A DNA stretch of 64,000 nucleotides from Marinobacter sp. (GTDB taxonomy: Bacteria > Pseudomonadota > Gammaproteobacteria > Pseudomonadales > Oleiphilaceae): positions 27,857 to 91,856 of the forward strand of contig JAJUKC010000003.1 of the NCBI GenBank assembly GCA_029264995.1, given 5' to 3'. The notes beneath the pieces were generated by a model. It did no database searches and was not told the DNA's origin. It worked only from the letters and a program-made list of their open reading frames with translations. This document shows positions 29,728 through 40,118 of this stretch, one piece after another. Position 1 is the first letter of the stretch; each line of letters starts with the position of its first letter. Made by a program: the position numbers and the translations under genes.

Positions 29728-30033
29728 ATGACAAACTACCGCAACGTGATGGCTGCTGCCGTTCTGGCTACCGCTGTATTCGCCGGTTCAGTGCCACTGG
29801 CCCATGCCGAGGAACTGAGGGTTCCGGTGGGCAGCCAGGCTGACAGAAGCCAGATCAGCCTGCCCGCGAACGGCATGAGTGAGGATTCCGTACGTAATCG
29901 CTGGGGCACGCCCCAGGACATCAAAGGCCCGGTCGGGGAACCGCCCATCAGTCAGTGGCATTATCAGAATTTTGTCGTCTATTTCGAAGGCAACCGCGTA
30001 ATACATGCCGTGGTAAAGCAACACAAAGACTGA
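29728..30033 (+). CDS. Small exported protein, BamE/SmpA-like motif, unknown function
   Basis: A 101-residue protein with a clear signal peptide (MTNYRNVMAAAVLATAVFAG...AHA, cleavage after about residue 27), leaving about 74 periplasmic residues. The mature part has the order GMSEDSVRNRWGTP, then WHYQNFVVYFEGNRVIHAVV, which resembles the helix-strand pattern of the BamE/SmpA fold, without a lipobox. Relatives occur in Pseudomonas. The ribosome site is TTGGAG. Function is unknown. Confidence 0.8.
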   Translation: MTNYRNVMAAAVLATAVFAGSVPLAHAEELRVPVGSQADRSQISLPANGMSEDSVRNRWGTPQDIKGPVGEPPISQWHYQNFVVYFEGNRVIHAVVKQHKD

Positions 30034-30143
30034 CCGTCACCCGCTTCATCACACAGGAAGAGCATCTGACCAGGGAATGACAATGCACTGGCTGCATTGC
30101 TCAGATAGAATGGCGGCTTTTGCAAACCAAGGTGACTTATACA

Positions 30144-31196
30144 GTGACTTCCAGACGTACGTTGCCTGCGGAGTGGGCTCCCCAAAGCGCAGTCATGTTG
30201 ACGTGGCCTCATCCCGGAACCGACTGGGCGCGGCGAATGGCCGACGTAGAGCCCGTGTTCGAGGCCATTGCCAAAGCGGTCCTCCGTTTTGAACATCTGG
30301 TGATCAGCTGCGAATTCGTGGCACGTCTCCAGCAACTTGGCCAGCAGCTGAACGCTTATGCCGAAGGCAATGGGTTACCAGGCCGCGTGATCACTGTGCC
30401 AGCCCCGGCCAACGACACCTGGGCCAGGGACCACGGCCCCATCACCGTGGATACCACCGACGGCCCGACACTGCTGGACTTCCGATTCAATGCCTGGGGA
30501 GACAAATTTCCCTGGGAAAAAGACGATGCCCTCAACCGGCACCTGGCGAACGCGGGCGTTTTCGGCAAACACCCACTGCAGCCAGTGGATTTTGTCCTGG
30601 AAGGTGGCTCGATAGAATCCGATGGCGCCGGCACCTTGCTCACTACCAGCGAGTGCCTTCTGACTCCGTCCAGAAACCCATCCATGGATCGGACCGCGAT
30701 CGAGCAGTTGCTGGAAGAGGTCCTTGGGGTCGATCGTATTCTCTGGCTCAACCACGGTTATCTGGCGGGCGACGATACCGACAGCCACATCGATACCCTG
30801 GCACGGTTCTGTGCGCCTGATCATATCTGCTATGTAGCATGCCCGGACGTTGCGGACGAACACTACAGCGCCCTGGCGGCCATGGAAGAAGAATTGCAGG
30901 AATTCCGTCAGGCCGACGGCAGCCCCTATCGCCTGACCCCCCTGCCGTGGCCTGACCCGATTCACGATGAAGACGGTGAACGGTTGCCAGCAACCTACGC
31001 CAATTTTCTGATCATCAATGGCGCAATCTTGCTGCCGGTTTACGACGTGCCACAGGACGAAGAAGCGATCCGTATCATGGCGGACCTATTCCCCGACCGG
31101 GAAATCGTTCCGATCAACTGCCGCCCGCTTATTTATCAGCACGGCAGCCTGCATTGCGTGACCATGCAAATTCCTTCCGGAGTGGTAACCGTATGA
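30144..31196 (+). CDS. aguA: Agmatine deiminase
   Basis: Converts agmatine to N-carbamoylputrescine and ammonia. The 350-residue deiminase has NDTWARDHGP, the EGGSIESDG segment, the histidine region HIDTLARF and the catalytic cysteine near the C-terminus (GSLHCVTMQIPSG). The GTG at 30144 is chosen because AAGGTGA lies nine bases upstream; a TTG at 30120 is the alternative. The stop overlaps aguB by four bases, so the two enzymes are translated together. Confidence 0.93.
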   Translation: MTSRRTLPAEWAPQSAVMLTWPHPGTDWARRMADVEPVFEAIAKAVLRFEHLVISCEFVARLQQLGQQLNAYAEGNGLPGRVITVPAPANDTWARDHGPITVDTTDGPTLLDFRFNAWGDKFPWEKDDALNRHLANAGVFGKHPLQPVDFVLEGGSIESDGAGTLLTTSECLLTPSRNPSMDRTAIEQLLEEVLGVDRILWLNHGYLAGDDTDSHIDTLARFCAPDHICYVACPDVADEHYSALAAMEEELQEFRQADGSPYRLTPLPWPDPIHDEDGERLPATYANFLIINGAILLPVYDVPQDEEAIRIMADLFPDREIVPINCRPLIYQHGSLHCVTMQIPSGVVTV

Positions 31197-32116
31197 TCAG
31201 CACGAACATCGGCTCCAGCCTCAAGGTCGCAGCCGTTCAGCAAACCTGCAGCCCCGACAAGAATCAGAGCCTCGCCACATCGGAACGCCTGATCCGCAAG
31301 GCGGCCAAGGATGGAGCTCAACTGGTTGTCCTGCAGGAACTGCACGCCACACAGTATTTCTGCCAGACCGAAGACACCGCTATTTTTGAGCTGGCCGAAC
31401 CCATTCCCGGGCCCACCAGCAACTATCTGTCTGGTCTCGCAAAAGAATTGAGCGTTGTGCTTGTGGGTTCTATTTTTGAAAGGCGCATGAATGGCGTTTA
31501 CCACAACACATCTGTGGTGTTCGACACCGATGGCAGCCTGGCCGGGCTATACCGCAAAATGCATATCCCGGACGACCCGGGCTTCTATGAGAAATTCTAC
31601 TTTACCCCCGGCGATGCCACCTTCAATGATGGCCGCAGCGGGTTTACCCCCATCCAGACTTCCGTTGGCAAACTGGGGGTGCTGGTGTGCTGGGACCAGT
31701 GGTACCCGGAAGCGGCCCGGCTGATGGCATTGGCCGGTGCAGAAATACTGATCTACCCCACGGCCATTGGCTGGGACGTGACCGACGATCCGGACGAACA
31801 GGCCCGACAACTGGAAGCCTGGGTAACCGTTCAGCGCGGCCACGCGGTAGCCAACAACCTTCCGGTGATTGCTCCGAATCGCGTGGGTATCGAGCCGGAT
31901 CCTTCCGGCCACAGTGACGGCATTCGTTTCTGGGGTAACAGTTTCATCTGCGGCCCCCAGGGCGAATTTCTGGCCCGTGCCAACGAGACTGACGAGTGCA
32001 TCCTGTCGGTAACCCTGGATCGCCAGCGTACCGAATCCATCCGTAGAATCTGGCCGTACCTCAGGGACAGACGCATCGATGCCTACGGCGACATTCTGAA
32101 ACGGGTGAGGGACTAG
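31193..32116 (+). CDS. aguB: N-carbamoylputrescine amidohydrolase
   Basis: Hydrolyses N-carbamoylputrescine to putrescine, the second step of the agmatine pathway. The 307-residue nitrilase-family enzyme has the catalytic triad as Glu (LQELHATQYF), Lys (YRKMHIPDDP) and Cys (VLVCWDQWYPEAAR). The start is the ATGA overlap with aguA. With aguA it forms a complete two-step route from agmatine; arginine decarboxylase is not in the window. Confidence 0.95.
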   Translation: MISTNIGSSLKVAAVQQTCSPDKNQSLATSERLIRKAAKDGAQLVVLQELHATQYFCQTEDTAIFELAEPIPGPTSNYLSGLAKELSVVLVGSIFERRMNGVYHNTSVVFDTDGSLAGLYRKMHIPDDPGFYEKFYFTPGDATFNDGRSGFTPIQTSVGKLGVLVCWDQWYPEAARLMALAGAEILIYPTAIGWDVTDDPDEQARQLEAWVTVQRGHAVANNLPVIAPNRVGIEPDPSGHSDGIRFWGNSFICGPQGEFLARANETDECILSVTLDRQRTESIRRIWPYLRDRRIDAYGDILKRVRD

Positions 32117-32123
32117 AACCGGC

Positions 32124-33035
32124 ATGAAACAGAAAATGGACACGGTCGTCAGCGCCCTTAACAAGATATTGCTGGGCAAGGAAAATCAGGTTCGTCTGGC
32201 ACTCTGCGGCCTGCTGGCCCGCGGCCACCTGCTGATCGAAGATATCCCGGGCATGGGCAAGACCACCCTCTCCCATGCACTGGCAAAAATCATGGGGCTG
32301 AGCTATCAGCGAATCCAGTTCACCAACGACCTGCTGCCCGCAGACGTTCTGGGCTACTCCATGTATGACAAGCAGGCCGGTGGGTTGGTGTTTCACCCGG
32401 GCCCCATCTTCGCCCAGGTAGTTCTGGCAGACGAGATCAACCGCGCGTCACCGCGCACCCAAAGCGCCCTTCTGGAAGCCATGGAAGAAAGGCAGGTATC
32501 CATTGAGGGGGAAACCCGACCACTACCAACCCCGTTCTTTGTGATCGCAACCCAGAACCCGATTGAGCAAGGTGGCACCTTCCCCCTGCCTGAGTCCCAG
32601 CTTGACCGGTTTCTGATGAGGCTCCGGCTGGGCTACCCCGACCCGAAAGCGGAACGGGAGCTACTGGAAGGCGAAGACCGCAAGCATCTTACCGACCGGT
32701 TGAAGGCCATACTGCCACACGATGAACTGGTGGCCTTGCAGCAGGCCGTGGAAAAGGTATCCGCCAGCCCGGCTTTGCTGGATTATCTGCAACGCCTTCT
32801 GGAGCAGAGCCGGCGCATGCCCGGACTGCTTTACGGCTTGTCCCCGCGGGCGGGCCTCGGCCTTTTACGGGCGGCCAAAGCCTGGGCGCTAATGGAAGGT
32901 CGCAACCACGTACTGCCCGACGACGTGCAGGCCGTCTTCCCCGCCGTAGCCGAGCACCGGCTGGAACAGGGGGAATCCGGCAAAGCCCGGGAGCGGGTGC
33001 GCCAGCTGTTAACCACAGTATCAGTGCTTGAATAA
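32124..33035 (+). CDS. MoxR-family AAA+ ATPase
   Basis: A 303-residue AAA+ protein with Walker A GMGKTTLSHAL, Walker B VVLADEINRASPRTQSALLEAMEE and the sensor region FFVIATQNPIEQGGTFPLPE. MoxR ATPases usually act with VWA-domain or DUF58 proteins to mature enzymes or complexes. Here it starts seven bases after aguB and no VWA, DUF58 or transglutaminase gene follows, so its partner is elsewhere or it serves the upstream enzymes; both are open. Confidence 0.9.
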   Translation: MKQKMDTVVSALNKILLGKENQVRLALCGLLARGHLLIEDIPGMGKTTLSHALAKIMGLSYQRIQFTNDLLPADVLGYSMYDKQAGGLVFHPGPIFAQVVLADEINRASPRTQSALLEAMEERQVSIEGETRPLPTPFFVIATQNPIEQGGTFPLPESQLDRFLMRLRLGYPDPKAERELLEGEDRKHLTDRLKAILPHDELVALQQAVEKVSASPALLDYLQRLLEQSRRMPGLLYGLSPRAGLGLLRAAKAWALMEGRNHVLPDDVQAVFPAVAEHRLEQGESGKARERVRQLLTTVSVLE

Positions 33036-33134
33036 TCCGGGTCTGACCACATAGCAAGGTTTTATAAGCTGCATTGGCGTAAACGAATGGCAGCCCGGTC
33101 ATTTCATGTTAGCCTTTTGCCAGATTTCAGATGA

Positions 33135-34166
<1,032 letters not shown>

Positions 34167-34181
34167 CAGCTCAGGAGCAGA

Positions 34182-34898
34182 ATGACGTCGCTACCCTGGC
34201 TGGATCCTGATCAACTCTGGTTTCCTCCGGCTGAAGAAGCGCTGGAGGATCCCGATGGCCTGCTTGCCCTGGGTGGCGACCTGTCTCCGGAACGCCTGAT
34301 TCTGGCCTATCGAAATGGTATTTTCCCCTGGTTCAGTGACGACCAGCCTATACTCTGGTGGTCACCGAATCCCCGGTGCGTTCTGTTTCCGTCCGACATC
34401 CATATCTCCCGGAGTCTGCGCCGGACACTGAACCAGCGCCGATTTCATATCACCACCGATCACTGCTTCGGCCGCATCATCCGGCTCTGCGCAAACACAC
34501 GCGCTGAGGGCACCTGGATAACTGACGAAATGATGGCAGCGTATACAGAACTTCATAAACGTGGCATCGCCCACTCTATTGAAGTCTGGAATCGCAACAA
34601 TGAGCTCGCAGGCGGCATGTACGGGCTGGCTATCGGCCGCTGCTTCTTCGGCGAATCCATGTTTTCACTGGAAACCAACGCCTCCAAGGTTCTGATGGTG
34701 CACCTGGCACATCAGTTGGGTGAATGGGGCTATCAGTTCATGGATTGTCAGGTGGAGAGCGATCATCTGCTGACAATGGGTGCGAGCAGTATTCCTAGGG
34801 CCGAGTTTTTATCTATACTCAGGGCATGTGTCGATCGGAAACCGGACCAGCCAGACTGGAACTTCAGCTGGCAATGGCCCTGCCCGGAGGTGAAATGA
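34182..34898 (+). CDS. aat: Leucyl/phenylalanyl-tRNA-protein transferase
   Basis: Adds Leu or Phe to N-terminal Arg or Lys, marking proteins for ClpS-ClpAP. The 238-residue enzyme has FPWFSDDQPILWWSPNPRCVLF and the later GGMYGLAIGRCFFGESMFS, both family signatures. The start follows CAGGAG. It overlaps bpt by four bases and lies close to clpA and clpS, which handle its products. Confidence 0.97.
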   Translation: MTSLPWLDPDQLWFPPAEEALEDPDGLLALGGDLSPERLILAYRNGIFPWFSDDQPILWWSPNPRCVLFPSDIHISRSLRRTLNQRRFHITTDHCFGRIIRLCANTRAEGTWITDEMMAAYTELHKRGIAHSIEVWNRNNELAGGMYGLAIGRCFFGESMFSLETNASKVLMVHLAHQLGEWGYQFMDCQVESDHLLTMGASSIPRAEFLSILRACVDRKPDQPDWNFSWQWPCPEVK

Positions 34899-35608
34899 GT
34901 AATCTCAGAACGCTCGTTTTCTTTGCCACCCCTCCTCACGATTGCAGTTACCTGCCAGACCGTGAAGCGACCACCATGTTTGTGGACCCTCGCGCCCACA
35001 TCGACAAAAAACTCTACAGTCAGTTAACCGCACTGGGCTTCCGCCGCAGCGGCTCACATTACTACCGTCCGCACTGTGAAAGCTGTAACGCCTGTGTTCC
35101 GGTACGCCTGCAGGTAGGCCAATTCGAGCCAGACCGGAATCAACGCCGAGTGCTTCGCAAAAATGCCGACCTCGACTGCAAGCTGGTGCCAGCAGCATTC
35201 AGTGAACGCTATTACCGGCTGTATGCCCACTATATAGAGGAGCGTCATCGCGACGGTGACATGTATCCACCTTCAAGAGAGCAATTTACCTCGTTCCTCG
35301 TGGAGGGGGCTACCGACTCCTGGTTCCTTGAAATGTCCCTTGATGGCGAACTGGTGGGACTGGCAGCCGTCGACCTGCTGGATGATGGCCTGTCCGCCAT
35401 CTACACCGTCTTCGCCCCGGAACTGGAGCACCGGAGCCTGGGCACTTTCGCCGTGCTCTGGCAGATTGAGGAAGCCAAACGGCGGGAATTGCCGCATCTG
35501 TATCTGGGGTACTGGATAAAAGAATGCCGGAAAATGAACTATAAAACCCGCTTTAAACCCATTGAGGCCTTGCGGGATGGCCACTGGCGCAAGATGTCGA
35601 CCGACTGA
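34895..35608 (+). CDS. bpt: Aspartate/glutamate leucyltransferase (Bpt, ATE family)
   Basis: Transfers leucine to N-terminal Asp or Glu, the second bacterial route into the N-degron pathway. The 237-residue protein has the ATE-N cysteine cluster YYRPHCESCNACVPVRL and the C-terminal YLGYWIKECRKMNYK. The start at 34895 follows GGAGGTGA and overlaps aat as ATGA; the frame opening at 34826 lies inside aat. Many databases still call it arginyltransferase; family relatives such as Vibrio Bpt support leucyl transfer. Confidence 0.93.
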   Translation: MSNLRTLVFFATPPHDCSYLPDREATTMFVDPRAHIDKKLYSQLTALGFRRSGSHYYRPHCESCNACVPVRLQVGQFEPDRNQRRVLRKNADLDCKLVPAAFSERYYRLYAHYIEERHRDGDMYPPSREQFTSFLVEGATDSWFLEMSLDGELVGLAAVDLLDDGLSAIYTVFAPELEHRSLGTFAVLWQIEEAKRRELPHLYLGYWIKECRKMNYKTRFKPIEALRDGHWRKMSTD

Positions 35609-35689
35609 ATTTTGCCAAACGTGGAGAATTCAGGCAGAATTGCGCAATTTAAAATCACCGAAAAGTATTCCGAACGAGGTTTCTACTGA

Positions 35690-35908
35690 ATGGCGAAATC
35701 AGATGTCATTGAAATGGAAGGCGTTATTGTCGATACCCTTCCCAACACCATGTTCCGCGTTGAGCTGTCCAACGGCCACGTTGTGACTGCACACATCTCC
35801 GGAAAAATGCGCAAGAACTACATCCGCATTCTGACTGGTGACAAGGTCAAGGTTGAGCTGACTCCCTACGACCTCAGCAAGGGCCGCATCGTTTACCGCG
35901 CCCGTTAA
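35690..35908 (+). CDS. infA: Translation initiation factor IF-1
   Basis: Binds the ribosomal A site during initiation. The 72-residue OB-fold is intact: [38 protein letters not shown], ending KGRIVYRAR. It converges on clpA, with a strong terminator in the 50-base gap. The 81 bases upstream hold no tRNA gene, unlike E. coli where serW is nearby. Confidence 0.98.
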   Translation: MAKSDVIEMEGVIVDTLPNTMFRVELSNGHVVTAHISGKMRKNYIRILTGDKVKVELTPYDLSKGRIVYRAR

Positions 35909-35927
35909 TCGGCCAGGCTGACATCTG

Positions 35928-35955
35928 AAAAGCCCCGCAAGTGCGGGGCTTTTTT
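35928..35955. terminator. Terminator between infA and clpA
   Basis: AAAAGCCCCGC (35928-35938) pairs with GCGGGGCTTTT (35943-35953) around a 4-base loop and is followed by a six-T run for infA; the A run on the other side serves clpA in the opposite direction. Confidence 0.93.
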
Positions 35956-35958
35956 GTA

Positions 35959-38229
35959 TCACACGGCTTCAGCCGGTTCGTCCTCGTAATCAAAGGTCAG
36001 CTCGTCGTCCTTGAGCTGAATGAACACATCACCACCGTGCTCCGATAGCCGGCCGAACAGGATCTGCTCCGCCAGCGGACGCTTGATCTTGTCCTGGATC
36101 AGGCGCGCCATCGGCCGGGCCCCCATGGTCACGTCATAGCCTTTTTCCGCCAGCCAGAGCTTGGCCGCATCGTCAACGTGAAGCACCACATGCTTCTCGT
36201 CCAGCTGCGCCTGCAATTCGGTGAGGAACTTGTCTACCACGTGCGTAATGGTGTCCTTCTGCAGATCGGCGAACTGGATAATGCCATCCAGTCGATTGCG
36301 GAACTCCGGCGTGAAGGTTTTGCTGATCACTTCCATGCCGTCGGTGCTGTGATCCTGCTCATTGAAGCCGATCGAGCGGCGGGCCATGCTTTCAGCGCCC
36401 GCGTTGGTAGTCATCACCAGAATCACGTGGCGGAAATCCGCCTTACGGCCATTGTTATCCGTCAAGGTACCGTGATCCATCACCTGCAGCAGCAGGTTGA
36501 AGACTTCAGGATGCGCCTTCTCGATCTCATCCAGAAGCAACACGCAGTGCGGATGCTTGTTGACCGCTTCGGTCAGCAGGCCGCCCTGGTCATAGCCGAC
36601 ATAGCCCGGAGGTGCGCCAATCAGGCGTGAGACAGTATGCCGCTCCATGTACTCTGACATATCGAAGCGAACAAGCTCGATGCCCAGCACCTTCGCCAGT
36701 TGCTTGGTGACTTCCGTTTTACCGACACCGGTCGGCCCGGCGAACAGGAAGGCACCTTCCGGCTTCTCAGGCGCTTTCAGGCCTGCCCGCGCCAGCTTGA
36801 TGGCGGTTGCCAGGGATTCGATCGCCGGATCCTGACCGAACACCACCATCTTCAGATCACGCTCAAGATTTCGCAGCAGATCCTTGTCGCTGGTAGAGAC
36901 GTTCTTCGGCGGAATGCGCGCAATATTGGCGACAACGTCTTCGATGTCGGTCACATCGATGGTTTTCTTGCGCTTGTCTTCCGGCTGCAGCCTCTGCCGC
37001 GCACCGGCTTCATCGATGACATCAATGGCCTTGTCGGGCAGGTGCCGGTCGGTGATGTACCGGTCTGCCAGCTCTGCGGCTACCCGCAACGCCTTGTCGG
37101 TGTACTTGAGATCGTGATGTTTCTCGAAGTTTGGCTTGAGACCCTTGAGGATCTGGTAGGTGTCCTCAACGCTCGGCTCGTTGACATCAATTTTCTGGAA
37201 GCGACGCGCCAGGGCGCTGTCTTTCTCGAAAATTCCGCGGAACTCCTGAAACGTGGTCGAACCAATGCAACGGAGTTCGCCTGAACTAAGCATGGGCTTG
37301 AGCAGGTTCGAGGCATCCATCACGCCACCCGACGCGGAACCAGCGCCAATGATGGTGTGGATCTCATCAATGAACAGAATGGCATGATTCTGCTTTTTCA
37401 GGTCACTCAAAAGGCCTTTCAGGCGTTTTTCAAAATCGCCACGATACTTGGTACCGGCCAGTAACGCGCCCATATCCAGTGAGTAGACGACGGCATCCGA
37501 AATAATCTCCGGCACCTGCCCGTCCACAATCCGCTTGGCCAGACCTTCGGCAATGGCTGTCTTGCCAACGCCAGCCTCGCCCACCAGCAAGGGGTTGTTC
37601 TTGCGGCGGCGAACCAGAATCTGTACCACCCGCTCAACCTCATGCTCCCGGCCAATCAGCGGGTCAATCCGCCCCTGCCGTGCCTGTTCATTAAGGTTCG
37701 TGGCGTAGCTTTCCAGCGGACGGGAATGCCCACCCTCTTCCGCCGCTTCGTCCTGGGCGGCGTGATCCGCGCCCTCCTGGTCTTCTGCTCCCTGTACCCG
37801 GGAAATGCCATGGGAGACGAAGTTAACCACATCAATCCGGGCAATATTCTGCTTTTTCAGCACATAAACCGCCTGGCTTTCCTGCTCACTGAAGATGGCG
37901 ACCAGCACGTTTGCCCCGGTTACCTCCTTCTTGCCAGACGACTGCACATGGAATACCGCTCTCTGCAGTACCCGCTGGAATCCCAATGTGGGTTGGGTTT
38001 CGCGCTCACTGTCGGAGCTCGGGATCAGGGGGGTGGTGGAGTCCACAAACTCTACCAGCTCTTCCTCAAGGCGCTTCAGGTCTGCACCACAGGCTTTCAG
38101 GACACCCACTGCCGATTCGTTGTCGAGAAGGGCCAGCAACAAATGCTCGACGGTCATGAATTCATGACGCTTGTCCCTCGCATTTTTGAAGGCCGTATTC
38201 AGCGTAATTTCCAGATCTTTACTCAGCAT
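35959..38229 (-). CDS. clpA: ATP-dependent Clp protease ATPase subunit ClpA
   Basis: Unfolds substrates for ClpP. The 756-residue protein has the N-domain ([13 protein letters not shown]), D1 with Walker [15 protein letters not shown], and D2 with [14 protein letters not shown] and the ClpP-binding loop region. An acidic, alanine-rich linker (about residues 145-165) follows the N-domain. The start at 38229 ([11 protein letters not shown]) matches the family. It is 18 bases from clpS, whose product binds the ClpA N-domain. Confidence 0.98.
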   Translation of the reverse strand: MLSKDLEITLNTAFKNARDKRHEFMTVEHLLLALLDNESAVGVLKACGADLKRLEEELVEFVDSTTPLIPSSDSERETQPTLGFQRVLQRAVFHVQSSGKKEVTGANVLVAIFSEQESQAVYVLKKQNIARIDVVNFVSHGISRVQGAEDQEGADHAAQDEAAEEGGHSRPLESYATNLNEQARQGRIDPLIGREHEVERVVQILVRRRKNNPLLVGEAGVGKTAIAEGLAKRIVDGQVPEIISDAVVYSLDMGALLAGTKYRGDFEKRLKGLLSDLKKQNHAILFIDEIHTIIGAGSASGGVMDASNLLKPMLSSGELRCIGSTTFQEFRGIFEKDSALARRFQKIDVNEPSVEDTYQILKGLKPNFEKHHDLKYTDKALRVAAELADRYITDRHLPDKAIDVIDEAGARQRLQPEDKRKKTIDVTDIEDVVANIARIPPKNVSTSDKDLLRNLERDLKMVVFGQDPAIESLATAIKLARAGLKAPEKPEGAFLFAGPTGVGKTEVTKQLAKVLGIELVRFDMSEYMERHTVSRLIGAPPGYVGYDQGGLLTEAVNKHPHCVLLLDEIEKAHPEVFNLLLQVMDHGTLTDNNGRKADFRHVILVMTTNAGAESMARRSIGFNEQDHSTDGMEVISKTFTPEFRNRLDGIIQFADLQKDTITHVVDKFLTELQAQLDEKHVVLHVDDAAKLWLAEKGYDVTMGARPMARLIQDKIKRPLAEQILFGRLSEHGGDVFIQLKDDELTFDYEDEPAEAV

Positions 38230-38247
38230 GGGCCACCCCAACGTCTG

Positions 38248-38607
38248 TCAGTCCGCACGTTCAATCTCGCAAAGGAGCGGATGTTCGCATTCCGAGGAAT
38301 ACTGGTTCACCTGTGCTGCCTTTGTTTCCGCGATGTCTCGGGTATATACCCCACATACGGCTTTTCCCTGCGTATGGACGAGCAGCATCACCTGCGTCGC
38401 CTTTTCTTCGTTCATGGCGAAGAACTTCATCAGTACGTCCACCACAAAATCCATGGGTGTGTAATCATCATTCAGGAGCACAACCCGGTAACGCGCCGGG
38501 CGCTTCAGGGCAGGCTTCTCCGGCGCAACACTGACCCCCTCATGGCGACCGGGTTGTTCATCCTCCCCCTGATTGAATACTAGTAGAGAATTCTCAATTG
38601 TCCGCAT
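38248..38607 (-). CDS. clpS: ClpA adaptor ClpS
   Basis: Recognises N-degron residues and delivers substrates to ClpA. The 119-residue protein has the binding core [19 protein letters not shown] (with the ND and M residues that contact the N-terminal side chain) and the [20 protein letters not shown] helix. The N-terminal extension is about 35 residues and flexible. First gene of clpS-clpA, divergent from cspD. Confidence 0.97.
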   Translation of the reverse strand: MRTIENSLLVFNQGEDEQPGRHEGVSVAPEKPALKRPARYRVVLLNDDYTPMDFVVDVLMKFFAMNEEKATQVMLLVHTQGKAVCGVYTRDIAETKAAQVNQYSSECEHPLLCEIERAD

Positions 38608-39038
38608 GGTTCCATATACCGGTTATTCGGTTCCTGACTTAAATGTGGATGCGTGGCAGCGTGTTTTCAAGCCAACACTGCCCACAAGCGTGCGTTGTTT
38701 ATCAATACGAACATGATACCGCTTCCAGACCTGCCAGAACCACCTGTTCCGCAGTATCCGGCACTTGACTCGGGCGCCGGTTTGGCCGACAGTTAATGTG
38801 CATTGTTAAAGAATGTAAACTCATGCTTCAGCGTGTAACCCAAAGCCACATCCAATACCGGTTTCACGTTGTTGGCAACAGTTCCGGCGCCACCAGGGCG
38901 CTGTGAATTCAACACACAAAACCAATAATAAGGGAGCACCTGCTAAGCCTCTGGAACTCGCCCGCCATACACGGGCACCAAAACAGAGGAGCAGTCAGCG
39001 CCTCCCAAAGTGACAGCAAAGGAACAGGGGAGTTCATC
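38608..39038. other. 431-base gap between divergent clpS and cspD
   Basis: No credible gene is present in either strand; short frames lack ribosome sites. It must hold both promoters and probably a long cspD leader. I could not find a convincing paired -35/-10 for either gene; AATAAT near 38924-38929 and TTGACT at 38764-38769 are isolated hexamers. A ribosome site (AGGGGAG) precedes cspD. Confidence 0.6.
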
Positions 39039-39350
39039 ATGCCAAGAGGCAAAGTCAAATGGTTCAATAATGCCAAGGGATACGGCTTCATCATTGAAGA
39101 TGGCTGCAGCGATGACCTGTTTGCCCATTTCTCCTCAGTCCAGATGGATGGCTACAAAACCCTCAAGGCCGGCCAGACGGTAACGTTCGACAAGAAGCCA
39201 AGTGACAAGGGCGTTCACGCCATCAACATTGTCCCGGACGAGGTTCCGGCCAGAGAATCCGGGCCGAAAACGGCATCGGATTCCTCGGATCAGGCGGCTC
39301 AATCAAGCAACAGCAACGAGAGCTACACGCCCCGCGCTGTAAACGGCTGA
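39039..39350 (+). CDS. cspD: CspD-like cold-shock domain protein with Ser-rich tail
   Basis: The first 67 residues are a cold-shock OB-fold with RNP1 (KGYGFIIED) and RNP2 (LFAHFSSVQ). A 35-residue tail rich in Ser, Asp and Gln follows. CspD in E. coli binds single-stranded DNA and inhibits replication in stationary phase; the clpS-cspD divergent arrangement is conserved. The tail is longer than in E. coli CspD and has no recognisable motif. Confidence 0.92.
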   Translation: MPRGKVKWFNNAKGYGFIIEDGCSDDLFAHFSSVQMDGYKTLKAGQTVTFDKKPSDKGVHAINIVPDEVPARESGPKTASDSSDQAAQSSNSNESYTPRAVNG

Positions 39351-39410
39351 TGCCGGGCGTTGTCTGAGAACTTCAGCCAACGCCGGGCAGCCTGGCATTT
39401 CTTTCCTTTT

Positions 39411-39446
39411 CCCGCCGGTTTTACCGGCGGGCAGGCTTCGTGCTTT
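39411..39446 (+). terminator. Probable terminator after cspD
   Basis: CCCGCCGG (39411-39418) pairs with CCGGCGGG (39424-39431) around TTTTA. The five-T run (39443-39447) is twelve bases further on, so the fold may extend; termination strength is uncertain. Confidence 0.55.
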
Positions 39447-39509
39447 TTAATCAACGGTGATTACAGTAGTCTTGGCGCTTTCGCGCATTTCCGGCACAGG
39501 ACTTCACCC

Positions 39510-40118
39510 ATGGCGAAGCTGATTCTCTTCAACAAGCCGTTTCACGTATTGAGTCAGTTTACCGACGAGCGCGCCAGCCATCCCAGGGCTACCCTTGCCG
39601 ACTGGATTGACCAACCCGGCGTTTATCCGGCCGGCCGGCTCGATTACGATTCCGAAGGGCTTTTACTGCTCACCGACCAGGGCGCGTTACAGCATCGTAT
39701 CGCATCGCCCACCAACAAAATGCCCAAGACTTACTGGGTTCAGGTCGAAGGTGAGCTCACAGACGAGGCCCTGCACAAGCTTCGCAAAGGTGTCGTGTTG
39801 AAAGACGGAATCACGCGGCCGGCCAGAGCGGAGCGACTTGAAACACCCGACCTGTGGCCCCGAAATCCTCCGGTGCGGTTTCGGCAGAACGTGCCCACCA
39901 GCTGGCTGGCACTGACCATTACCGAGGGCAAGAACCGACAGGTGCGCCGAATGACTGCAGCCGTGGGCTACCCTACCCTGAGACTGATCCGGGTCCGCAT
40001 CGGGGACTGGACGCTGGATAACCTGAAGCCCGGCGAATACCGAACTGTTACGGTCAATCTGCCCGATACACCCCCGAACACATCCGCCAGGCCTAAAAGG
40101 AGGCGCCGCCGATCATGA
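39510..40118 (+). CDS. rluE: 23S rRNA pseudouridine synthase RluE-type
   Basis: Isomerises a uridine in 23S rRNA (U2457 in E. coli). The 202-residue RsuA-family enzyme has the catalytic aspartate in [25 protein letters not shown] and the C-terminal [23 protein letters not shown]. It lacks an S4 domain, as RluE does. The start at 39510 follows AGGA; the frame opening at 39360 runs through the cspD terminator. It overlaps nudJ by four bases, and the rluE-nudJ-mnmA-hflD-purB order matches E. coli. Confidence 0.92.
   Translation: MAKLILFNKPFHVLSQFTDERASHPRATLADWIDQPGVYPAGRLDYDSEGLLLLTDQGALQHRIASPTNKMPKTYWVQVEGELTDEALHKLRKGVVLKDGITRPARAERLETPDLWPRNPPVRFRQNVPTSWLALTITEGKNRQVRRMTAAVGYPTLRLIRVRIGDWTLDNLKPGEYRTVTVNLPDTPPNTSARPKRRRRRS

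Noticed and set aside
35609..35689. Possible tRNA gene between bpt and infA, as serW in E. coli
   Set aside because: No cloverleaf, no TTCGA loop and no CCA end could be found in the 81 bases.
38909..39128. Short minus-strand frames upstream of cspD
   Set aside because: They overlap the cspD start, lack ribosome sites and show no conserved pattern.
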